From Rhypophila decipiens (Eukaryota > Ascomycota > Sordariomycetes > Sordariales > Naviculisporaceae), in NCBI GenBank assembly GCA_033297075.1, contig MU858317.1, positions 1 through 37,305 of the forward strand: 37,305 nucleotides of DNA, written 5' to 3'. Within the stretch, counting starts at the first letter, position 1. Each line of letters begins with the position of its first letter. A program made the translations under genes and the position numbers. The notes beneath the pieces were generated by a model that saw only the letters and a program-made list of their open reading frames with translations, was not told the DNA's origin and did not search any database. This document shows positions 9,755 through 19,400 of the stretch, in pieces.

Positions 9755-10060
9755 CTACACAGCATAATCACACCCATACGACATAATTGCCCCAGAAGAA
9801 CGAATAGTTCCACTTTTGCATAAAATTTTCCCACGACGACCCAGTTAGCGGCCTTTTGGGAACTGAGGGTAACAAGAGGCGCGTGTTGTCGGGGACAGCT
9901 ATATGTTGTCAAAATCCCCTTCCCAACCGCGCGTAAGTGCCACGTGGTCAAAGTTCAAGGCTACGAACAATCCGATCCCAAACATCCTCGACCGACTGCA
10001 AACTCCGAGACCACAGGATTCAAGGCACTCGATTGATGAGGAGGTGCTGGCCCTGACAGA

Positions 10061-12121
10061 ATGCCGTCCCCGAAGCCGCCTTCCACTCGGAGCTCTGCAT
10101 CCGACCCTGCTTCATCCGGTGTCTTCAAGCGCAGAGGGAGTGTCTGCACGCGTAATCTGGTGTACCTTGCCATCATCATACTTCTAGGATCTGTCACTAT
10201 TCTAGCTGTGCCATATGCGTCGGACTCTCGGTTCCCATCGCATCCCTTCGAGGGCGCAGTCGAAAAGCCACCCTCTGCGCGTTCCTCAAAATACAAATCT
10301 ATCGCACCTTTTGTTTTCGACTCGGTCCAAGGGTTCCTTCAGCAGTGGCCGAACTCATACGCGCCCAATGGACATTCCATTGTCGCAGGGACTATCGCAC
10401 CGGCGACGGTTCTGTACCATGCCAAACACGCCCCTGGCCCTCCCAAGAAGCCGACATTTTTTGCTTTCGATGCGTATGTACAGCCATTTTTATCTTATTC
10501 GAGTTGTCTTCGCCTTCCTCTCCCTCTCCCAGGTTGCTTCGTGTGAGCACCCACTGACCTGAAACACAGAGAGATGTCAGTAGGCATCTATGGAGGCTTC
10601 GGCCAGTCCAACTTGCATGTCTAGAGCACGACTCGCCCGCTTAACATCATCTACTTTGATGGCCAGGCGGCGACGTTGACCGCGCTGGGAACTCTCGACT
10701 CCCAAATATCGATCCTTCAGGGCCTTGTCCCCCTCTACCCGGAGTACGACCTTGTTTACGACGAAGATCAGCGCGCCCTCGACCTTTGTGACTTGGTGAA
10801 AGAATTAGGGATCGACGGTGTGGTCAGGATGGATGCTAGATTTGAGCTTCTAGTATGCGATTACGCTGCCTCTCAGCTCCAAGCAATCTTCATTACGAAC
10901 ATCACTGTGCCTGGCAACATGCAAGAGAATCCCAAAGGCCTTCCACACGATCCAAACCGCCAACCGCCCAAGGGCTTCGGGAACGTCTTTTCAGAGCAAG
11001 GTTCATATGAATGGCTTCGCAGTGCTTCGTGGCACTATGGCCGGGAGGGCGGCGGTGGCCCTGCTGAAAGCCGAGTTCAGCTTGACGTCTGTCGCATGGT
11101 CTCGTTTTACGACCCCCAACTGGACAGCCTTGCCGACTCCCACCATGGGAATCTCGTCGGCAACTACAGCTTCGTGAACGGGTGGGGCCTCAGGAAAGGG
11201 CATCGGCTTCTTGATATACATCCAGCAGACGTCGCCCGCGTCCGCTCGTGGTTGCAAGCGATCGTATCGCCGAAATCCAAGGAGGCCAGTTGCTCGGGTG
11301 TAAACTGGCAAGCCATCTTCAATGCTGTCCATTCCCAACACGGCACCCGGGCGCGGGAAATCGGTGCGGCATTCGCATCATGGAAGTCTGATACCGAGGC
11401 CGAAACGAGGGCTATCATCACCAAGGTCCACGAAATCACACATGCCATCCTGGCGCCGTATCTAGAATATGTTGTTGTTTCCGACGCAGATTCTAATAAT
11501 ACACACCACCTGACACCCAAGGAACAAACGATTTTTCGGTGTTCAGCAGTCTACACAGCCGCGGTGAAACCCAAGACTCTCAACCGGTCCGAGTCTCTCT
11601 TATATCATTCCCTGAACATCGTCACCAAGACACTTTGCACATGGGAATGGGATCTTTTCGAGTGGAGTGAGAAGCGCACCACAAATTACTGGGACGATCA
11701 AGACGACGACGACAAGCCGACGAATCCAGCCGCCCAGCTTCGTCAGGAGGTAACCCGATTCGGGAAGCTCACCCAAGACACCCTTCAATGGATAGGGTGG
11801 GATCTGTGGACCAAATGTGACAGACAGTGCATGGTTGATGTAAGTTCTCCGTTGTCATCATAAGAACTTAACCTCCGAGTAAGTCTAGGTAACTGATTGA
11901 CACTCTATAATTAGGAGATCTGCGCAATCCCAACCTGGCCGGTTGTTTATGCCCCCGGTTTGCCCCAGGGCGGCATCTATTCCGCCAATCCGCCTAGACT
12001 TTCAGAGCAAGAGATGTTTGAGTTTTGGAGGCCAAAATACATTAATCGCACAGATTTTGATCGCGGCGGCGGGCGTGGAAGGGAGCCAGTCCATCAGTTT
12101 CCCGATGTGCCTCCGTATTAG
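10061..12121 (+). pseudogene. Fungal type II membrane protein with one in-frame amber codon
   Basis: Three exons give one continuous frame: 10061-10473, 10570-11839 and 11915-12121. The introns are 10474-10569 (GTATGT...CACAG) and 11840-11914 (GTAAGT...TTAG), and both phases match. The product of 629 positions has a Ser/Pro-rich basic N-terminus and a single transmembrane helix at about residues 33-50. A large luminal/extracellular domain follows, with FAFDAEMS, GIYGGFGQ, IIYFDGQ, NGWGLRKGHR and IPTWPVVYAPGLPQGGIYS motifs. I recognise these as a conserved family of uncharacterised fungal membrane-anchored proteins. A TAG at 10622-10624 interrupts the frame just before the RPLNIIYFDGQ block, and coding sequence resumes immediately after it. 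Moving the acceptor to this TAG would break the frame, so a simple alternative splice does not remove it. A CAG-to-TAG change is a likely origin. The gene is probably dead unless the stop is read through. Confidence 0.8.
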
Positions 12122-13444
12122 ACTGAAGTCCGGAAGAGTCTGACCCGACAATTGTTCCGTCCCAGCCTGTATTAGTTGAAAGACCTGAGTCTGAGTGGGC
12201 CACGCCGAGCGCTGCCTGAACCGAGTTGAGTTCAAGGGTTCGCCTCGGCTATGGTTACCGTTACTTAAATAAAATGGGGGTGGTATATCTGCGAGGATGT
12301 ATTCCTGAGCCCGGACTGACAAACCAGTCTAGTGCCTGTCGTTCTATCTTGCCACGTAACTACTGTTAGTTATCTCTTATTTTTGTGCCTTTACCTCTGC
12401 CCCGACGTATGTAGTCTAAAATGGAGACTTCTGAGACGGATGCTTATTCTTATTTAGTAGACGTGTCTATCTCTGAGAGCTGCGATGATGCCTGTGTATA
12501 TAGTCACGAACGCCCTAGTTCTCGAGGAGGCCAGGGTAGTGGCCGCAAACTCCTGGAGTCAACGTCTTGGTCACACTCAGTACTACTTGCCATCAATCGG
12601 CAAACGTCGCGGGTTCCAGCTTGAGATGGTGCACCGAAGACATGGATATCTCGGGATGCTCATGTTGTTTGTATATTCTTTGAAGTGCCATCTGAGCCCC
12701 GGAATCCTGCAAGATTCTCCGTGCAGCAAGAAAATTATTCCCTCCAAGGAGCGCCCCCAAACCATGGACTTTGCTTGTTGATGAGCCCGTAGGCAACCTC
12801 CCGGTCTCCTGAGTTCAGGCTCCTTTCCAGCATGGCGTTTAGATCAGGCTGATGGTCTATCAGGAAAACCCTGATGCGGGCGTAGCAACCAATGGGGCTC
12901 ATTTCCAAGGCGCTCACAACCTAGCTCATGAATAACATATAACCGAGTCGGCGTGTTCTAAGGAGGCATTGTCTCTGCATGGTGAAATTTCCATTTTTTA
13001 AGGGCGGAGGAGCTGCGAAGTCTCGCGGACCAGACCAGCCCATCGCCTGGGTCTATATAAGCTGCTGCTAATGCTCGTACCCAGGTTGTATCTAGGATTA
13101 AGGACTTAGGATTAAGCTACGTAGACGAATCCGACTGTTTAGAATGTTCCCGTAATCTAATGCAGATATGCGAAACGGGCCACCACTTTGGCATTAGGTA
13201 GGACGGATACTATGCCCCGTACGCGGACTGTCGCTGTTTCTGAGGGCGTTATGCCCGCATAGGCCGCGGTAGCCCACGCATAACCAGCAACTCGACACAA
13301 CCAACCCCGCACTCTTGAACCTCGCGGGGAGCCCAGCCTCGTATCTTTCAATGTTCTCTCTCTACAGCTCGCCACGACCATCCTCACACACAACCCGTAA
13401 TGACCCAGTAGCTACACACAGGAGGTAAATCCCACGCCTCTTCT
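12122..13444. other. Non-coding region between membrane gene and TcB-TcC 3' end
   Basis: I find no supportable gene in these 1.3 kb. There is a TATA-like ctatataa at 13053-13060 and leader repeat copy 2 at 13270-13389, together forming what looks like a rightward promoter and leader. It leads only into the 3' end of the leftward TcB-TcC gene, so it looks like an orphaned promoter fragment. Confidence 0.55.
13270..13389 (+). repeat. Leader direct repeat, copy 2
   Basis: Direct repeat of 9641-9754. Where the copies differ, this copy carries C or G in about ten positions where copy 1 has T or A, with one opposite transition, one transversion and a short length difference near 13350. It lies 55 bp beyond the 3' end of the TcB-TcC gene and faces it. 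Confidence 0.85.
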
Positions 13445-16400
13445 TCAAATCTTCTTGGTATACACCTCCCCCGCCTTGGATTTATCAAATACATCATCCC
13501 CAAACAGCAGCTTGATTGCCGCCTGTTTCTCGGCCGAAATCGAACTTGGATCCCCGATTTCCAGCATCAAGTTCCTCCCGGTCCCACCACCACCACCACC
13601 CCCCCCGGCCCCCGCATTCAGAGAAAAGGGCGAGATGGGGTGATAATTCTCGTGGTCGACAATATTCTTCGCCTTGACCAGGCTCCTCTGCCACTCGGGC
13701 AGACCCTCCATGTGCTTGTAATCCAGAAACTTGGACTCCCCCTTCTCGTCCAGGTGGCAGAGCCCATAGTCGGCCATCATCTTGCCGGCAAACTTGCGCA
13801 CCATCTGCAGCGCCCGCCATCGGCTGTTGGCCCGGTGCATCCTGGGCTCGCCGTTCTCGTCGGGAAAGTCATACACCAGCTGGTTCTTGAACCCGTCGGG
13901 CCTGTCGTGAAAGACCTTCTCCTTCCACTCGGTGTTCCAGGGGCCCAGCTTCTTGGTCACGTTCCCGTCTTTGTCTTTGATCTCGTGGCCGAAGGTGACG
14001 TTATGGTGCAGCTCCTTGGAGACGGCGGTGGTGAAGGCGTGCGCGTTCAGGTTGACCTCCAAAAAATCCTTCATGTTCTCCTGCGGGTAGTTGTGGTGCA
14101 GGTCGAGCCGCTGGTGGGTATCCGCCATGATTTCGGTCATGGTCGCGACGCCGTTGGCGCGAGCTGTCGCGTCCCCTGGAATGGGCGCAAAACGCACATT
14201 CTTCCTTCTATTGTTTTTTATCTTGTCGTCCAAAGCCTTCCGTCTCGCCGTCTCCTTGGTGATCTTCTTGCTTCTGCCTGAGATCTTGGCCTTGCATAAG
14301 CCGGTCGGATCCGAATACTGCGTCGGCCGGCAACTGACGTAAGCAAAAACGTTCAGATCGTCATCGGTCCCCGCCGGGTCGGCCGAGATCCACCGTCCCA
14401 GCCAGGAGGCATAGTACCGGGCCTCGCAGTAGTAGAACCCGTTCTCCTTGTCTCGCTCTTTGCTCGCCCACCGAAATCGCTTGGGTCTCTGTGAGTCCTC
14501 CATCTGGTACGTCGTGCTCCCGTACGCGCTGTATTCTTCGTACGAAACCACCTGGCCGCTCTCGTCCACCTCGATAGAAACGGCGTCAAGGTGGTCGACG
14601 ACCTGATACCGGACCTGACGCCCGGGGCGATTGCCGCCGCTCCAGTCTTGAATCAGAGCCAGACGACCCTCGTTGGCCCCGTGGACGTGTAATGTCTGGC
14701 TCTGAGTGGCTAATGTGACTCCGTCACCAGCGAACTTGCGGTACAGGTCGTAGTCTCCGAGGTACGCCCATTCCTTCAGCTTTCTTGTGGCTGAGCCCCG
14801 ACCCGCCGTATCCTCCTGCCGCTCAGTCACCTTGCGGACCCTTGTCCCTCGATGGTCGTACACATACCACGTCCTTTCTGGTGACACCTTATCGCCCTTG
14901 ACCCTCTGGCATGTCGTCATCCTCAGCTGCTCACCTGAGTCCCAGGTCATACTTGCTAGGTGAGGCATCCAAGTCAAACACCCAAACTCCCCGCCCTTTT
15001 CACCATACCCGTAGTGGTCAGTCACATCTCCCATCTGTGTGCTGCTGAGCCTGTTGCCAATCTTGCCTGTCTCCAGGGCACTCGCCTCCTCGTACTTGTA
15101 TGTCCGGGTCCAAGCCTTGGCCTTCTCGTCGGCTGTGCGGTGCTGGACCGAGAGAATGTTATTCGCCGAGTCGTATTTGTAAGTCTCAACATATCGACTG
15201 AGTGGGTCTCCGCTTCTCCGGTCATTCTCAAAAGCCCCGAATGCCCCCGGAGGAGCGGCCTTGCCCTTTTGGTCAAGCTGTTCCCGTCCCGAAGACTCAA
15301 TGAGGCGATAGGTCGGGTCATACGTGTACTCGACGTCGGCACTGACAACGCGATTGCGGAAGAAAACATCCTGCTGGGCCTTGTTGGCAATGCACGTGAT
15401 GTTCCCTGATGGATCATACGTATACGCAGCGTCCTGGATTCTGGTCCCCCCTTTCTGGGACGACAGAGTTTGTCTCTCTTTGAGAAGAAGCGTGACTTTG
15501 TCGTAGTCGTTGACTGTGCGTTGACCGTTCCCATAGAAGATTGTCGTTGCGAAGGCAAACTCATTGTATTCTACTCCCGTGACGTAGTCCGCCCATAGAA
15601 ACTCATCGCTGCCAGGCTTCTTCTCTCCCTGGAAATTGACCCCAATCTTCTCGGGAAGTCCGGCAGTGTTGTATGAAAAGCGAAGTGCGCTGCCATCTGC
15701 TGGGCGCGAGTACGTAATTTGACCATGGGCATTGGTGTGAGTCGTCTCGACGTGGATCTTGCGTTCAAGGGCGATGCTTGTGACATGGTTCCAATCCAGT
15801 GTCGAGCTGTAATTGACGGCGAGTTGCCTCTGCCGAGTGACCAGTTCGCCCTTGAAGTTGAACCCAGTGTTCGTCTCGGTCCCTGCTTGGTCGTATACAC
15901 GGAACATCTCCCCCCTCAGGTTTTGCTTCGCTGGCTCCGCTTCCGTCTCTCCATACACGCGTCTCTCATACAGCACCTCCTTCGCGTCATCCCCATCCTC
16001 CTCCTCCTCCTCCAGCAGGTATTTGTGAGTGACTCGACCCAGGGCGTCATATTCCATCTTCCATCGCTGGCCTTTCCCCCGCCACGAGAGCACCGAGAGT
16101 CCCATGGCGTCACGGAGCATCCAATTCCTCCCTGAATCCATGGTCTCCTCCAATACCCTGTTTCCAGCGACATCGTAGCTCTTACGCTCGACCAGCCGAC
16201 CCTTTGCGTCTCGCGTCTCCCGCGCAAGACCCTTGGCATCAAACACGCGGTATGCGACAAACCTTTCCCCATTCCCGTTATCCTCAATATCGAGAAACTG
16301 GTTGCCCATGGAATCTAAAACGACCGTCTTGGGCGTGTTATTGTGCAGAGCCGTTTTTTCTGCCGTCTTCTTCTCAGCCGCTCCCATGGCGCCATCCTTT

Positions 16401-19400
16401 CTCTGCTCATGCCAGGTCGGGAGGTATTCCTCCCGTGGCAGCCGAGAGAAATACGAGCCTACATCCGGATCGCCATCGGGGCGCAACAACACCGTATCAT
16501 TGGCGTCAAAGTGCCTCGTCTCCCATGAACCATGCTCAACTTTGGTCCAGGTCTTGTTCGGCATCGCTGTCGCAACAAGTCTCCCCAGGGCGTCGTACAT
16601 GAAGTACGGACTGACTCCCGCCTTCCAATCGGCCTTGAAGGCATGAGTCTTGTCAAAGAACGGGTTGAAAACACGGACGGCATCGCCCTTGTTATTGAGC
16701 ACCTTCCACGCGCTCCCAACCCACCGAGGAGCATCACGTGCTGCTGGATCTTGCTCGGCGATGCCTTTTGTCTGCACGTCTCGGCCCAGACCGTCAAAGT
16801 AGCTGAAGGATATCGCGATTCTGCTCGTGGCTCCCGGCTCGAGATCGGACACGTGGGTCTCTCGACTGAGCGTTGCGGCAAAGACGGGCCTGGACGGGTT
16901 GTTTTCTCGGCGGTATTGTTCCAGGCCGTAGATATAGCGGACCGTGGCACCTTTTAGGAGAAAAGACGAGCATTCGAGGGGCTGAGCTGCAAAATCTGCC
17001 ATCTTGTCCTGTGACAGCTCTGCTTCGATCCCGTCCAGGTTGTCGCCTAAATGCTCACCGCTCTTGCCCATCACTGCGCTCGCTACCAACCTCCCAACAC
17101 AGTCGTATTTGAATGCCGAGCGGTTGTTGTTGGGATCCGTTGCGAGAATGAGCTTCAAATCCCTGTAGCAATGCACATAGCTGGACACGTTCCCGACGGC
17201 GTCAGTGCTGCGCGTTTGTGTCAAGGCGTGCGTATCCAGCTCAATAGTGGACGAGAATCCATAGGGATCAACGATTCTCAAGGGCGTGAAGAAATGAGCC
17301 ATGGCTGACTCTAGCTCCTGTGCTGGCGTAGCGGCCGAATCGGCATGGTAAAAGGTCCTTGCGGTAGGCAGCCACCAGCCTGTATCATCCCCCTCGAGCC
17401 TTTCATACTTGTAGGTCTTGTGCAACAGCTCCTCTTCGTTCGAGATCAACGCTTTTCCGCCGCGACTGTATCTTGCCAGTACCTCGGGCGTCAGGGCGAG
17501 GGTATACGACATTCCTTCCAAAGCCATAGATTCCAGCTGGCCCTGCTTGAGCACCCCCTCCAAGTCATTCCTGCGGTAGCATGTCACTTGCTTGGCCATT
17601 ACCTGTCTCGCCATCTGAATGCCCGTCACTGGACTTTCGAATGGCACCTCGGGAATCTCGTCAACCGTGGCAAAATCTTCAGGAGAGAATCTCCATCCCC
17701 CGTCGCTAGGAACAAACCCAAGAAGCTCATGCTGGGCATCAGTGCTCTGGAGCGGTGTTCGGTAGTCAAGGCTATAACCCCGTCCTTCCCCGTCAATGGC
17801 GTTTGTGAAGGACGTGCTGCTGAGAATGATGCGGCTTGTCTCCTGGAGCTTCCTGGGCTCTCCCTCCAACGGTGACTTACCCGCCGCTCGGCCGTAGAAT
17901 ACCTGCACCGAGTTGAGGATATTGCCATAGTCGTCGACACGGATTGTGAGCCCGTGCTGGACGCGCCCATCATTTTGAGCTGCAGCCTCGCGTTCCGAGC
18001 TGTGGGAAATCTGCTCCCTTTGATACGTCTGGCACACCGAGACATCACTGATGCCGTGCCGCTGAAGAACCTTGACATCGAACCCATAGTCCACAACTCT
18101 GTGAGGAAGGTGGGCGAGAGGAGAATCGTCCAGGGCATAGACCTCTTCATGCAGGAGAGAGCCTTTGAGCGCCCTGGAAGCGTCCCTCGCCTCGGCCGCA
18201 CGCAACTGGCCCGCGGCGATCACTCGGTCCTTGACTACCTCTCCCGCCCAGAACTTCTCAAACTGGTCATTCGTCAAATCGGCCGCCCCAGAGAACTGTC
18301 GTGCCATTTTCTTCTGCAGCTCTTGGTGGTTTTCATATGCGCCCGTATGATACCACCTCTTGGTCAAGACCGGGGGAGAGAAGGATGTCTCATTGACATT
18401 GGCCACATCGATGGGACTGAACTTCTGAGCTACATCAAAGATCTCGGTATCCCATTGGTCGACCATGCCGAAACCGCGGAACTCACGGTCATGTCCATCA
18501 AAATACCCGTGATGATAGGCATAGCGAGTGGTGTGGTACGACCGGCTGATGGCGTCATATGTCCGGACACGCTCGAGACACTGCACCGGGAATGGGAGGC
18601 GCGTGACCCACGGGACCCCATGTAGCTCGTCACGGAGGAAGAATGTTGTTGAGGGGAGATAGCTGAGGCTGGTCTCTTTGCCAATATTGTTGGTCATCTT
18701 GACGAGGAGGTGTGGCTTGATGCCGTTGTTGAAGTCGATATACCTCAGGCATCTGCGGCTCTCTGATGCTGCAGAGGACGACCAGACCAGACAACCGGTA
18801 CCATTGCCCATGATATCAACACACGTGATTTGGGAAAGAGTGTCGATCGGGGGCAAGAAACCAGGCGGCAGACGCTGTGGCTTGGCCCAGCCATTCCCCG
18901 AGTTGTTGAAGTGCACTGTAACGCCCTCGGGTCCAAGGTATATCATGTCCGTCGTCCCTGAACCATCCACGTCCAGCATTAGAATCCGCTTCTGGCTAAA
19001 GGCCTCTGGTCTGTCAAAGTACGGTGAGTCGTTCATGGTAACCCTTGTTCCAAATCTTCCGTACCCAAGATTTGGCCAGTAGCAAATCTCTCCATTCCGA
19101 ACACGACACAGATCTGATGTTCCATCTCCAGACATGTCGGCGAAGATGACGCTCTCATCCACGTCAGAGAAGAGGACACGTGGGCCTCGTTCCTCATCTG
19201 CCTCCTTGTGGATACTACGGGCGGCGCCATACCCTCCATACCCCAGAGATTCGTGAAATGTCAAGACCTGGTCCTCTGTGATCAGAACATCGGCAAGTCC
19301 GTCGCCTGTCAGGTCGATGAAGCGCGTATTTGAGCTTTCGATATCTAAATCCAAAGGCCATGACCTAAAGGTGCGGAACTCGTCCCACCGTCCCGTAGAG

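Larger units (their letters stand above)
8846..10060. other. Intergenic region with divergent promoters
   Basis: No convincing gene is present. The region holds the promoter of the 307-aa gene (left), a 56-bp-period tandem repeat, and the leader of the membrane-protein gene (right). That leader has a TATATAA box at 9648-9654 inside the direct repeat shared with 13270-13389. Confidence 0.6.

Noticed and set aside
12122..13444. Short open frames (60-98 codons) on both strands
   Set aside because: No conserved motifs, overlapping in several frames, and no splice structure linking them; treated as non-coding.
13640..14281. 213-aa plus-strand frame opposite the TcC toxin domain, considered as an overlapping immunity gene
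   Set aside because: Its composition mirrors the opposite-strand codons, and there is no evidence of a real start or domain.
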